Origin: Cytobacillus sp. IB215665
Lineage (GTDB): Bacteria; Bacillota; Bacilli; Bacillales; SM2101
Direction: 5' to 3'
NCBI RefSeq assembly: GCF_033963835.1
Contig: NZ_JAXBME010000006.1
Coordinates: 62,001-126,000, forward strand
Length of the DNA: 64,000 bases
In this document: one piece after another, positions 54,236 to 63,478 of the stretch
Numbering within the stretch: the first letter of the stretch is position 1
Layout of the letters: every line of letters starts with the position of its first letter
Position numbers and translations under genes: made by a program
Notes under the pieces: model-generated
What the model was told of the DNA's origin: nothing
Seen by the model: the letters and a program-made list of their open reading frames with translations, nothing else
The model's database searches: none

Positions 54236-54790
54236 ATGGAACAGCGAAATATCGAATTTATGATAGACTGTGGGGATATTTATTTACGAGAATTGAGAAG
54301 TGAAGATTTAGATGAATATTTCGAAATAACTACCCACCCTGGTGTTGATGAATTTTTACCAGATTGGAAGTCAACAAAAGAACAAAGATTAGATTGGTTA
54401 GTAAACTGGGAAATTCCTGGTGGGAGAGAGTTCTTGCAGTCCGTCCCTCGTATTGGAACAAAGAGTTTAAAATTAGGGATAATTTTAAAAGAAACTGAAG
54501 AATTTATTGGCTGTATAACGACTTCTATGAGGGATGAATTGCCATCTCCTAATAGAGAACTTGGTTTTGTTTTATCAATGCACCATAGAAATAAAGGCTA
54601 TACAACTAAAGCTGTGAAGGCATTTACTAAATTTTTATTTGACAAAACGAACCTGGAATCTCTCAATGCAATTGCTTTAACAAATAATGTAAGCTCAAAT
54701 AGAGTAATAGTAAAAAGTAATTTTACTTTTATTGATACTGTAGTAATTGAGAACAAAAAATACTATCACTATATACTTCATAACAAATAA
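54236..54790 (+). CDS. GNAT N-acetyltransferase
   Basis: 184 residues from ATG 54236, after AAGGAGGAAGAATT. RimJ/RimL-like: DIYLRELRSEDLDEYFEITTHPG at the start, ELGFVLSMHHRNKGYTTKAVKAF at about 105-127, NNVSSNRVIVKSNFTFIDT near 150. It is the third acetyltransferase trace within 3 kb, after a small GNAT and a stub. Substrate unknown. Confidence 0.85.
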   Translation: MEQRNIEFMIDCGDIYLRELRSEDLDEYFEITTHPGVDEFLPDWKSTKEQRLDWLVNWEIPGGREFLQSVPRIGTKSLKLGIILKETEEFIGCITTSMRDELPSPNRELGFVLSMHHRNKGYTTKAVKAFTKFLFDKTNLESLNAIALTNNVSSNRVIVKSNFTFIDTVVIENKKYYHYILHNK

Positions 54791-54811
54791 ATAATAACAA
54801 CAACTAATTTT

Positions 54812-54860
54812 TAGTAGGTAAGATAACAACTTAAAACATAAGTTGTTAACTTGCCTGCTA
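54812..54860. terminator. long imperfect hairpin
   Basis: TAGTAGGTAAGATAACAACT pairs with a near complement across a short loop, about 20 bp with three mismatches. It lies between convergent genes and may stop transcripts from the left. Confidence 0.5.
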
Positions 54861-55005
54861 AGTCACGAGATACTATAAAATGAATGATCTCAGACTGATG
54901 GGGTTGTTTAACAGTTATAGTTGACTTCTATATATTGATTCCTGGTAAGGAAAAAGCATATAGGTGAAGAGGTTGTGACGTTAACTATCATTTGTAGCGC
55001 AAAAA

Positions 55006-55033
55006 ATAAACACACGTAACAACGTGTGTTTAT
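55006..55033 (-). terminator. intrinsic terminator of the DinB-like gene
   Basis: ATAAACACACGT and ACGTGTGTTTAT around four bases; on the minus strand the stem runs into TTTTTTGC. Confidence 0.75.
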
Positions 55034-55130
55034 ATAAGAGAGGGGAAAACAATATGAAAAATTGCTATAACCCTATTAAATAATAAAGTTGTGTAATTTC
55101 TGTGTGTCTAGTATGTGATATTGTGGGAGT

Positions 55131-55652
55131 TTAATTAGCTACTGGTACATAAAAGCTATCAATGATTATTTCATTTAGCTGTTCCCAATGCCTTAATTCA
55201 TGTAAGCCGATAAACTCCACAGATTGAGCTAAATTTAAATATTTGAATACCGGATTTGGAATTCCTTTTGTATAGTTTTCTTCGTTATCATCCATCTCAT
55301 TGAGTACTTTTAATAATCCTTCTCTTGATTCTGATAAACATTGTAATAATTTTTCTTTAGTCATAAAGACATCTGTAGGGGCAAGTTCATCAGGAACTTT
55401 TACTTTTTGAGATCTGTCTAGCATTAATAGTAGAGGTCTCTTTTTTGCTTCTTTACTTTCAGGGTTTTCTAAGCCAGCTTTTATTAAAGATGTAAACCCT
55501 TGTTCACTCGTGTATAAATGATTAAGTAGTTGAGCAACGCTCCAACGGTCTTCAGAAACTTTTTTATTCAATTGTTCATCAGATAGACCATCGATTGTAA
55601 CTAGAACCTTATTTCTGATCATTTCAATACTCTTTAATTCAAAGTCTAACAT
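55131..55652 (-). CDS. DinB-family protein
   Basis: 173 residues, ATG 55652 after TAAGGAGTGAGG. Helix 1 opens LDFELKSIEMIRNKVLVTI; metal-ligand His residues are in VAQLLNHLYTSEQG (about residue 45) and in EFIGLHELRHWEQL near the C-terminus, as in the YfiT/DinB fold. About 18% identity by eye to the other DinB protein, so not a recent duplicate. Function unknown; members include bacillithiol or metal-dependent hydrolases. Monocistronic. Confidence 0.85.
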   Translation of the reverse strand: MLDFELKSIEMIRNKVLVTIDGLSDEQLNKKVSEDRWSVAQLLNHLYTSEQGFTSLIKAGLENPESKEAKKRPLLLMLDRSQKVKVPDELAPTDVFMTKEKLLQCLSESREGLLKVLNEMDDNEENYTKGIPNPVFKYLNLAQSVEFIGLHELRHWEQLNEIIIDSFYVPVAN

Positions 55653-56007
55653 TTACCTCACTCCTTAAAAAAGTTTACCAACATTAACCTATTCTATGTG
55701 TAAATATATTATTCCTCTCTATTTAAGGAGTGATTTTATTAAAGTTATATAATAGTGGTGTTAAAATTAGTTATTGTTGAGAGTGAAGTCATTTTTATTA
55801 AAAGATTCACTGATAAATGATTCTATGGCATAGTCGGTCTAGTTTTGATCCCAGTCTTATTTATCGCTTAGGAGAAGTCCAAAGTAAAAGGCAAATTTAG
55901 TACGAATCATTTCTTATAAATGATTAAAAATTTTCTTCATATAATAAATAGAAAGAATGATTTAGAATTTGTTAAATATGAGAAAAAGTATAAGGTATCT
56001 TTCGTTA
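55653..56007. other. non-coding stretch
   Basis: No gene or repeat supported. Confidence 0.4.
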
Positions 56008-56067
56008 AACTGTACTTGACAAAATTACAGTTCAAACATTATACTGTAATAGAAATAAATACAGTTT
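56008..56067 (+). promoter_or_regulatory. promoter with nested ACTGTA/TACAGT dyads
   Basis: TTGACA (56016-56021), 18 bp, TATACT (56040-56045). An inner dyad TTACAGT (56025) / ACTGTAA (56043) covers spacer and -10; an outer dyad AAACTGTA (56008) / TACAGTTT (56060) encloses it. The symmetry fits HxlR/DUF24-type repressors that control nitroreductases. The regulator may be elsewhere or the one at 47457. Confidence 0.65.
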
Positions 56068-56088
56068 GAAATAAAAGGAGATTTAACA

Positions 56089-56796
56089 ATGGCACAAAGT
56101 AGAAATGCAAGTGAGGAATATTTAAATAAAATAAAAGAAATAAAAATGAGTGGTGAAAAACCGAAGGAATTAACTGACCAAAATTTCTTCACAGTTGCAC
56201 AAGAAAGAAGCTCAATTCGTCATTATGATCCAGAACATAAAATGAGTGAAAGTGATATTAATGAAATTTTAGAAACTGCAATTTTGGCTCCTTCTTCGAG
56301 TAACTTACAACCTTGGAGATTTCTTGTTATTCATGATCAAGAATCAAAAGAGCAATTACTACCTATAGCAAATAATCAACAACAAATCGTTGATGCATCA
56401 GTTGTTATCGCAGTGCTTGGAGACCTAGAAGCATATAAAAACGCAGAAAGAATATATGGTGAGTTAGTAACAAAAGGTGCGATGACAGAAGAAATTAAAA
56501 AATTCTATGTAGATCAAATTAATGGTCATTATGGAAATCTATCGTTTGAAGATGCATCGAGAGTAGCGATGATTGACGGTGGTATCGTATCTATGCAATT
56601 AATGCTTGCAGCAAAGGCAAAAGGCCTTGATACCGTACCAATGGGAGGTTTTAATCCTGATCAATTTATCAAAGAATTCAATGTCCCAGAAAATTTCTCT
56701 CCTGTTATGTTGATTTCTGTTGGTAAGGCTAAACAAGTGGGTTTTGCAAAATCTCGTTTACCACTTGATGAAGTTACAACTTGGAATAAATTCTAA
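56089..56796 (+). CDS. nitroreductase-family protein
   Basis: 235 residues, ATG 56089 after AAAGGAGA. FMN site ERSSIRHYDPEHKM (about 42-55), LAPSSSNLQPWRFLVIHD (about 67-84), a DASVVIAVLGDLEAY segment, GGIVSMQLMLAAKAKGLDTVPMGGF (about 164-188) and PVMLISVGKA. Oxidoreductase of the NfnB/YdgI type, reducing nitro compounds or quinones with NAD(P)H. Its promoter carries nested dyads, so it is probably induced by electrophiles. A terminator follows. Confidence 0.9.
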   Translation: MAQSRNASEEYLNKIKEIKMSGEKPKELTDQNFFTVAQERSSIRHYDPEHKMSESDINEILETAILAPSSSNLQPWRFLVIHDQESKEQLLPIANNQQQIVDASVVIAVLGDLEAYKNAERIYGELVTKGAMTEEIKKFYVDQINGHYGNLSFEDASRVAMIDGGIVSMQLMLAAKAKGLDTVPMGGFNPDQFIKEFNVPENFSPVMLISVGKAKQVGFAKSRLPLDEVTTWNKF

Positions 56797-56813
56797 TCCA
56801 AGGTCATATTAAT

Positions 56814-56858
56814 AAAAAAACCTTGCGCAAAAAAATAAGCGTTAGGTTTTTTTATTTT
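56814..56858 (+). terminator. intrinsic terminator
   Basis: AACCT-tg-CGC pairs with GCG-tt-AGGTT; TTTTTATTTTT follows. Confidence 0.75.
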
Positions 56859-56980
56859 TGACCCCCACTAAAATGACATAGGGTACGAAATATATACGTG
56901 GAAGGAGGTTACTGTACAAAACTTCATATCAATAAATCTAGTAAACTAACTATTATTAATAACTGTACGGAGGTAACTAT

Positions 56981-59524
56981 ATGTTTAAAAAAGTGCTTAC
57001 GGTGATGATGGCACTATCATTAATTATATCACCATTTTTTAATAATAATATTGCAGCAGCAGCTGATTATGAACATGATGTTAACACAATAACCTCATCA
57101 AAATCTCAAATTACATTTACGTCTTTTGTGAATACTAGCTGGGTAGATGTTCATTACAAAATTAACTCTGGTATCCAACAAAACGTAAGAATGAATAAAT
57201 CAGGAGCTACTTTTACACATGAAGTAGATGGTTTGAAATCGGGAGACGTTATTAGTTATTCATTCACATATAACAATGGAATTCCTGCGTATAACACACC
57301 AGAATATAATGGTACACATGGATCAACGTCAGAGCCAGCGCCAGAACCAACTCCGGAACCAACACCAGAGCCGGAACCACAACCAACGCCTGAGCCAACG
57401 CCTGAGCCAAATCCAAACGTAGAGCCACTAGTAATTGACGATTTTAACTCTTCAACACAGTGGAACTCAAATACAAATGATTTGGGAGAATCTATTGTAC
57501 GTAACGGAGGAGTTTACAATCTAGAAGGTAATTCTAATTTATATTTCTTCTTTAATGGTGGGACAACTGCAGAATTATTTGATCAGTACTTAAACAAAGA
57601 TATTTCTGCTTATGATACACTGGAGCTTACTTTAAAAGGAGCAAATGGTGGCGAAGAGAATTATATTAACATCGTATTAAATGATGGAACAAATCGCTCA
57701 TTAAAATTATCTGAGTACGGTAGCGTAACAAGCATTTATCAAACAATTTCTATACCTTTAGCTGATTTTCAAGCGGATTTGACAAATGCGAAATTTTTAC
57801 GCTTTGAAGGAGTAGGGACTGCAAAAATTGTTCGTATCGATGACATGGTACTTACTTCAACTGGAGTGGTGACAGAACCTTCTGAACCAACGCCAGAACC
57901 AACTCCAGAGCCAGAACCAACTGAACCAACGAATCCTAGTTCTATCAATGCTTATGAGAAAATTCAAGCAGAAGACTATGATTCAATGCAAGGTATTCAA
58001 ACAGAAGATACAACTGATCTAGGTAGTGGGAAAAATGTAGGTTGGACTGACAACGGCGACTATATAGCATTTAACAATGTTAATTTTGGTACCGATGGTG
58101 CAAAAGGGATTGAAGCTAGAGTAGCTAGTCAATCAGCAGGTGGAACAATTGAAGTAAGGTTAGATAGCGTTACTGGAACTTTAGTTGGAACAGTAGCTAT
58201 TCAAAATACTGGCGGATGGCAAAATTGGGTTACAAACACTGCCACTATCAATAATGTCACAGGTACACATGATGTATATTTTGTATTTAAAGGTGCTGCT
58301 GAAGGTATCGGTAACTTAAATTGGGTTGAATTTACTAAAAACTCAGTTACACCAACAGAGCCAACAGAACCAACTCCGAATCCAGAGCCAACACCAACAC
58401 CAGAACCTGGAACTATTCCTACTGGAAATGGTGTAATGACATTCCAATTACAAAATAATACTGGTGGAGAGTATTCTGATGATGAAATTTACTGGGCTAT
58501 TCTTGGATATAATAAAGCTACTGGGCAGCTTAGTCATGTAGATAAAGATGGGAATTTGATAGAAAGTAACATAAGTGACAATGATGCACCAGGTCACTTG
58601 ACGAAAAACGGTCAAAACTATCCAAACTACTTTTATAAAATGAGTGAAGTAGACTGGACTTCAATGCCAGAGATTGACTCTGGAAGAATGTTTATTAGCT
58701 TAGGAAGTCCAATGTATATTAAATTAAATCAAGCAGCAGATGGTAGAGTAGGATTTGCAGGTCCAGATTTAAATAATCCAACAGATCCTAACCAAGATAT
58801 TTATTTCGAATGGATTGAGTTTACAATTGACCAATGGGGTTATCACGGAAACTCAACTCGAGTAGACCAATTTAGTTTCCCAATTACGAATAGATTACTA
58901 GGTTCTGATGGGTATGATAAAATCGTAGGTGAAACATATACGCGTGACCAGTTATTTAGTGCATTTAAAAATGAAATGCCAGCGGAATTCCAATCATTAG
59001 TTGAAGAACCATATAGAATCGTTGCTCCAGGTAAAGGTCAATTTAAGCCAGGAGGAACATATGAAAACTATTTTGATAACTACGTGAATGAAGTTTGGGA
59101 TTATTATAGAACGAATGAATTAACCTTTACTGCAGAAGCAGGAACATTTAGTGGCCGTGTTGAAGGAGATAACTTCGTCTTTTCGAAAAACGGTGGTCCT
59201 TACAATTTATATATTACAGACAAACCATCGACACTTGAAGTTTTTGAGTGTTCAGGACCGATGGATACAGGAAGTCCAGATGAAAAAGTAGTGGAAGCTC
59301 AAGTTTGTGCCGCATTAAATAGAGGTATTATGTACGACCCTGTTAATTGGGGGAATTCAGACTTCTTCTATCAAAACGATACAGCTAACTTCTATGCTAA
59401 ATTCTGGCATGATTACAGCATTGACGGTTTAGCATACGGCTTTGCTTATGATGATGTAAGAAATTACAGCACGCTGTTAGAACATCCTAATCCAGAAGCA
59501 CTAATTATTGGTGTAGGCTGGTAA
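56981..59524 (+). CDS. modular secreted GH64 beta-1,3-glucanase
   Basis: 847 residues, ATG 56981 after ACGGAGG. Signal peptide about 1-28. Modules in order: CBM56-like (about 30-105), a Pro/Glu/Thr linker of TPEPTPEP repeats (108-148), a beta-sandwich binding module (about 150-298), a short linker, a CBM6 domain (about 320-452, EKIQAEDYDSMQGI ... NLNWVEF), another linker, and a GH64 catalytic domain (about 485-847, GVMTFQLQNN ... YGFAYDDVRNYSTLLEHPNP). GH64 enzymes release laminaripentaose from beta-1,3-glucan; three binding modules suit fungal or algal wall targets. No LPXTG or S-layer anchor, so it is released. It is followed by a bidirectional terminator. Confidence 0.9.
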   Translation: MFKKVLTVMMALSLIISPFFNNNIAAAADYEHDVNTITSSKSQITFTSFVNTSWVDVHYKINSGIQQNVRMNKSGATFTHEVDGLKSGDVISYSFTYNNGIPAYNTPEYNGTHGSTSEPAPEPTPEPTPEPEPQPTPEPTPEPNPNVEPLVIDDFNSSTQWNSNTNDLGESIVRNGGVYNLEGNSNLYFFFNGGTTAELFDQYLNKDISAYDTLELTLKGANGGEENYINIVLNDGTNRSLKLSEYGSVTSIYQTISIPLADFQADLTNAKFLRFEGVGTAKIVRIDDMVLTSTGVVTEPSEPTPEPTPEPEPTEPTNPSSINAYEKIQAEDYDSMQGIQTEDTTDLGSGKNVGWTDNGDYIAFNNVNFGTDGAKGIEARVASQSAGGTIEVRLDSVTGTLVGTVAIQNTGGWQNWVTNTATINNVTGTHDVYFVFKGAAEGIGNLNWVEFTKNSVTPTEPTEPTPNPEPTPTPEPGTIPTGNGVMTFQLQNNTGGEYSDDEIYWAILGYNKATGQLSHVDKDGNLIESNISDNDAPGHLTKNGQNYPNYFYKMSEVDWTSMPEIDSGRMFISLGSPMYIKLNQAADGRVGFAGPDLNNPTDPNQDIYFEWIEFTIDQWGYHGNSTRVDQFSFPITNRLLGSDGYDKIVGETYTRDQLFSAFKNEMPAEFQSLVEEPYRIVAPGKGQFKPGGTYENYFDNYVNEVWDYYRTNELTFTAEAGTFSGRVEGDNFVFSKNGGPYNLYITDKPSTLEVFECSGPMDTGSPDEKVVEAQVCAALNRGIMYDPVNWGNSDFFYQNDTANFYAKFWHDYSIDGLAYGFAYDDVRNYSTLLEHPNPEALIIGVGW

Positions 59525-59531
59525 ATTGACA

Positions 59532-59574
59532 GGGGTCAGATCTCAACTGTGTAAAGCAGTGGAGATCTGACCCC
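59532..59574. terminator. bidirectional terminator
   Basis: Perfect 13-base arms GGGGTCAGATCTC and GAGATCTGACCCC with 17 bases between; TTATTT on the plus side. It lies in the 50-base gap between the glucanase stop and the mtnA stop, serving both. Confidence 0.8.
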
Positions 59575-60582
59575 TTATTTGATGCCTTTTTCGGTGATGA
59601 ATGCAGTGATAAGTTCGTTAGGCGTAATATCAAAAGCTGGGTTGTAGATATTTATGCCGTTCGGTGCGACCTTTTTTCCATCAAAATGAGTAACTTCTTC
59701 ATGATGACGTTCCTCTATTTTTATGTCTATTCCGTTCATTATCGAATCATCAAATGTTGATTGTGGCGTAGCGACGTAAAATGGGATGTTGAAGTGTTTA
59801 GCAAGAATTGCCAAACCTAGCGTTCCTACTTTATTTGCTGTATCACCGTTTCGAGCAATCCTATCGGCTCCTACGATTATTGCTTCTACGTTTTTTGACA
59901 ATATAGTATGTGCAGCCATATTATCGGTGATGAGAGTAACATCAATTCCTATTTGAGTTAATTCCCAAGTTGTTAACCTTGCACCTTGTAAAACAGGGCG
60001 AGTTTCCATCGCGAACACGGAAAAGTCAATTCCACGCTCCTTGCCGAGATGAAACGGAGCAAGTGCTGTACCGTATCTAGCTGTAGCGATAGAACCTGCA
60101 TTACAAATTGTTAAGATACGGCGTTTTGTACCTAATAATTTGATTGCATTTTCACCAATTTCACGACAAGCACTTTCATCTTCGAGCTGAATTTTGATTG
60201 CCTCACCAGTTAATATTGTGATTGCTTCATCAACTGTTGTCGCTTGTTTAATGGAATTAATGAGTCGGTCTAATGCCCAACTTAGATTAACAGCTGTTGG
60301 TCGAGAACTTACTAAATAGTTACGATCTTTGCCAAGCCTAGCTTTGAAATCTACTAGACTATGTATATGATAGCTTTGTGCAGCTAGCACTAATCCAAAA
60401 GCTGCCACGATGCCAATTGCAGGTGCACCTCTAACTTTTAGCGAAGCAATAGCATGATAAACGTCTTCTAGTGTAGTTAAATTTATAAAAATTGTATCAA
60501 GTGGTAGCTGTTGTTGGTCTAAAATTTTGATGAAATGGTCTTTCCATTCTACCGATAAAGGAAGAGTTGAGACTTGCCTCAT
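59575..60582 (-). CDS. mtnA: S-methyl-5-thioribose-1-phosphate isomerase
   Basis: 335 residues, ATG 60582, overlapping the mtnK stop by four bases. It converts methylthioribose-1-phosphate to methylthioribulose-1-phosphate in methionine salvage. The eIF2B-alpha-like fold shows MTNA hallmarks: [16 protein letters not shown] (about 48-63), [19 protein letters not shown] (about 155-173, catalytic Cys) and [20 protein letters not shown] (about 234-253, catalytic Asp). [12 protein letters not shown] starts the protein as in other bacilli. It ends directly at the bidirectional terminator. Confidence 0.95.
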   Translation of the reverse strand: MRQVSTLPLSVEWKDHFIKILDQQQLPLDTIFINLTTLEDVYHAIASLKVRGAPAIGIVAAFGLVLAAQSYHIHSLVDFKARLGKDRNYLVSSRPTAVNLSWALDRLINSIKQATTVDEAITILTGEAIKIQLEDESACREIGENAIKLLGTKRRILTICNAGSIATARYGTALAPFHLGKERGIDFSVFAMETRPVLQGARLTTWELTQIGIDVTLITDNMAAHTILSKNVEAIIVGADRIARNGDTANKVGTLGLAILAKHFNIPFYVATPQSTFDDSIMNGIDIKIEERHHEEVTHFDGKKVAPNGINIYNPAFDITPNELITAFITEKGIK

Positions 60583-61778
60583 CTTACAAATCTCCTTTCA
60601 GTATGTTGAATAACATCTTGAATTTCTGAAGTATTAGTAAGACTGTGGCGATTTACAATAAGTGTTCTACCGACTTGTAAAGCAGTCGACTTAACTTGAA
60701 TCTTTCTCTCATGAGGAGTAATACGATCTAAATCCTCCACATGTGCTAAGCCAATCGTACGGCGAATAATTTCACATCCAGCAAAACCAATTGCGTCTGC
60801 ATATGCTTGTGTTAAAATGTGCTCAACGAAACCTCCAACCTCAGTGAATGCCTCAATGCTATGGTTTTTCCATAGTTTAACAAAGGTTGTGGTGAAAGTG
60901 TCCCATGTACCTTCAATACAATTGTATAAGTAGCTTCTTTCATTATCTGGTCGAGATAAGATTTGTAAAATAAGGTTTGCGAAAAATAAGCCAATATCAA
61001 ACCCTATAGGTCCACAGAAGGCAAATTCAGTGTCAATGATCTTAGTCTCTTCCTCATTGGCAATGATACTTCCAGTGTGCAAATCTCCATGAATAATACC
61101 ATCACCTTGCGTTAAAAATATTTTTTTTAATTTTGCGACTTCAAGCTTTAAGAAAGAGTCATTCCAAATAGCTTGAATATTTTCTTGTAATTCTATTTCA
61201 TAGTTGTTTGTGTCATGATTAAAGAAAGGGTCGGTAAATATGAGATCCTCTGTTATTCTGCATAGCTCGGGATTGACAAACTGTTTTTGTAATTGCTTTT
61301 TCTTTTCCGGTCCTAAAGCATAATCAGAAGTAAAAAATAATGTTGTTGCTAAAAAAGTACCGATATGGGTTGAGAGAGATGGATATAACTTGTTATTGAT
61401 GAACCCTTTTCTCACGATGTCTAGATGAGATAAATCTTCCATCACAGTAATTGACAACTTGTCATCGGTATAGTAAACCTTTGGAATATACTCTGGACAA
61501 TAGCTTGCAAAGGTAAGTAGCGCATGGCTTTCAATTGTTGCGCGCTTTAAAGTAAGCGGCCAGCTTTCACCAATAACTTTTGCATATGGTAATGCCTGCT
61601 TTATTATGATTCCTTTGTTGTTACGCTCATCGACTACTCGAAAGACAAGGTTTAAGTTTCCATCCCCAATTTCCTTACATGTTAACAATGATTGCTCATG
61701 AAAAAGTGTTAACCTTTGGGCTAAAGAAATTGCACTTTTTTCCGTTAGCGGTTGATAAGTACTTTGATTTGAACTCAT
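60579..61778 (-). CDS. mtnK: S-methyl-5-thioribose kinase
   Basis: 399 residues from ATG 61778, five bases after GGAGG (an ATG four codons earlier is inside the site). It phosphorylates methylthioribose with ATP. The kinase fold shows [13 protein letters not shown] (N-lobe), [14 protein letters not shown], the catalytic loop [12 protein letters not shown] at about 228-239, and the metal motif [17 protein letters not shown]. Forms an operon with mtnA under the SAM riboswitch upstream. Confidence 0.95.
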   Translation of the reverse strand: MSSNQSTYQPLTEKSAISLAQRLTLFHEQSLLTCKEIGDGNLNLVFRVVDERNNKGIIIKQALPYAKVIGESWPLTLKRATIESHALLTFASYCPEYIPKVYYTDDKLSITVMEDLSHLDIVRKGFINNKLYPSLSTHIGTFLATTLFFTSDYALGPEKKKQLQKQFVNPELCRITEDLIFTDPFFNHDTNNYEIELQENIQAIWNDSFLKLEVAKLKKIFLTQGDGIIHGDLHTGSIIANEEETKIIDTEFAFCGPIGFDIGLFFANLILQILSRPDNERSYLYNCIEGTWDTFTTTFVKLWKNHSIEAFTEVGGFVEHILTQAYADAIGFAGCEIIRRTIGLAHVEDLDRITPHERKIQVKSTALQVGRTLIVNRHSLTNTSEIQDVIQHTERRFVR

Positions 61779-61818
61779 AAATACCTCCAAAAAAGCGTTA
61801 TTTTGTAAATGTTAACTA

Positions 61819-62033
61819 GAAAAAGCCTCTTTCTTATTAAACGAAAGAGGCTTGAAGAACGAACTTCTACCTCTTATCTTTCAGAAAGTCTTGCTTCCTG
61901 TTGGAATTAGCACCGTGCCTTTGAAGAACTTAGAAGTTCTGGCGTTAGCTTACACGCCCCATCCTCATGATGGTATTACGGTCGGTTGCTGGGCTTCATA
62001 GGGCCAAATCCCTCAGCCAACTCTTGATAAGAG
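61819..62033 (-). promoter_or_regulatory. SAM-I (S-box) riboswitch with terminator, upstream of mtnK
   Basis: Read on the minus strand from 62033: CTCTTATCAAGAG (P1 and P2 start), GGCTGAGGGA, GGCCC, AGCAACCG, GCACGGTGCTAATTCC, and the closing GATAAGAG at about 61878-61871. These are the conserved S-box core elements in the right order. A terminator GCCTCTTTC/GAAAGAGGC with a T run lies at 61852-61819. With SAM bound, transcription stops before mtnK; low SAM allows it. Confidence 0.95.
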
Positions 62034-62328
62034 ACTAACTTATAAAATTTACGTGTGTAATTACGATCCATAAATTTGTTTGTTTGAAAAGTATCATAAC
62101 AATATGTGATTTTCTTTGTCAATAACTTTTTCAAATGTTTAATAAATATGAAACTTAAGTGTAGTTTTAATAAATTAAATAAACTTATTTAAAATTGAAA
62201 ATTTAATTGTCACTAATTGTTAAAGTATTAAACGATGTTATGAGCAGGATTTTACAATAAATAACACGAATGATATGAAGGAGAAAAAGAAGTCATAATT
62301 TAAATGAAAAATATTTCGAGGTGATAAA
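62034..62328. other. divergent promoter region of mtnK and mtnB
   Basis: No second S-box is present on the mtnB side, so mtnB is not under riboswitch control from here. No other element is clear in these AT-rich bases. Confidence 0.4.
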
Positions 62329-62961
62329 ATGACCGTTTTTCAAGAAAAATGGGATGAATTAGCTAGCTTAAAAGATGAATTAGGTTCAAGAGATTGGTTT
62401 TATGCAACGAGTGGCAATCTCTCAATCAAAGCAAGTGATTCTCCGTTAACATTTCTCATTTCGGTAAGTGGAAAGGACAAACGGCAGCGTACAAAGGATG
62501 ATTTTTTATTAGTAGATGAACAAGGACACCCTACGAGTAGTACCAAATTACATCCTTCAGCAGAAACTCCACTTCATCTCGCAGTGTATAAACAATCAAA
62601 TGCAGTCTGTTGTATACACATACATACGGTAGATAATAATGTTATATCAGAACTATATGGAGATCAAGGACAAGTGACTTTTCATGGGCAAGAAATGATC
62701 AAAGCATTCGATGAATGGGAAGAAGATGCAGAAATTTCAATACCAATTATAAGAAATGATGCATATATCCAGTTGTTAGCAGATTCATTAAGTACTTACG
62801 TTACATCTGACAAAGGTGCTGTGCTCATAAGAAATCATGGTATTACAGTGTGGGGAAAAAGCGTATTTGAAGCAAAAAAATTACTAGAAGCCTACGAATT
62901 TTTGTTTAGTTACCACCTAAAACTACTACAATTAAAAAGAGATATTAAAATATTATCATAA
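62329..62961 (+). CDS. mtnB: methylthioribulose-1-phosphate dehydratase
   Basis: 210 residues, ATG 62329 after CGAGGTG. Class-II aldolase-like fold with zinc ligands in [13 protein letters not shown] (about 95-107) and [10 protein letters not shown] (about 165-174); [14 protein letters not shown] and SVSGKDKR bind the phosphate, and PSAET holds the catalytic Glu. It dehydrates methylthioribulose-1-phosphate in methionine salvage. Divergent from mtnK-mtnA, not preceded by an S-box, and not followed by mtnW, mtnX or mtnD. Confidence 0.9.
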   Translation: MTVFQEKWDELASLKDELGSRDWFYATSGNLSIKASDSPLTFLISVSGKDKRQRTKDDFLLVDEQGHPTSSTKLHPSAETPLHLAVYKQSNAVCCIHIHTVDNNVISELYGDQGQVTFHGQEMIKAFDEWEEDAEISIPIIRNDAYIQLLADSLSTYVTSDKGAVLIRNHGITVWGKSVFEAKKLLEAYEFLFSYHLKLLQLKRDIKILS

Positions 62962-63095
62962 GTATATTTAAATTGTTGAAACCTTTCACGTATATGTTCG
63001 TATAGATAGTAAAGGCTATTTTCATAAACTTTATTGCTATAGTCCCTATACTAGAAGAGAAAGATGGTTTTACTCAAATGTAAACCTTTTATAAA
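62962..63095. other. short non-coding stretch
   Basis: No terminator recognised after mtnB; leads into a MITE copy. Confidence 0.3.
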
Positions 63096-63233
63096 GGCTT
63101 TGTAAACTTTGTTCTATTTATAATAAATTAGTACCAATAAAAAAGTGTTTTTATATGTTTAGGCATCTGTGTTCTGAAGAAATGATGTTTATATTTATTC
63201 GTACGAAAAAACAACAACCTTTGCGAAAACATC
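63096..63233 (+). mobile_element. MITE-like repeat, copy 7
   Basis: Left end GGCTTTGTAAACTTTGTTC, interior GTTCTGAAGAAATGATG (compare GTACAGAAGAAAAGATGG in copy 2), right end CGTACGAAAAAACAACAACC then TTTGCGAAAACATC. About 138 bp. Confidence 0.55.
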
Positions 63234-63434
63234 CGTAGTAAAAGATTTGATGGAAGGTTTTTTTTCTTGCAATTTGCTATTTTTTTCTATAAAAAATGTG
63301 TTTTATATGTTGTGTTTCTTGTCGTAATTTAGACTATCATATATAATAATTGCATTAGCATATATGCATGTTCAAAAAACAGGACAAAAAAGCACAGAAA
63401 CAGGAACTAATTCTAGATATTTATATTTTTATTC

Positions 63435-63478
63435 AGGAGGTGACACCTTACTTCATTGTAAGTAAGGTAATTTTATTG
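63435..63478 (+). promoter_or_regulatory. ribosome binding site separated from its start by a hairpin
   Basis: AGGAGGTGA at 63435-63443 is 33 bases from the TTG start at 63476. Between lies a perfect 9-bp stem, ACCTTACTT (63445-63453) and AAGTAAGGT (63460-63468), with a six-base loop. Folded, it would bring the site to about 10-11 bases from TTG, near the ideal. A weaker AAGGT inside the stem could serve instead. Confidence 0.5.
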
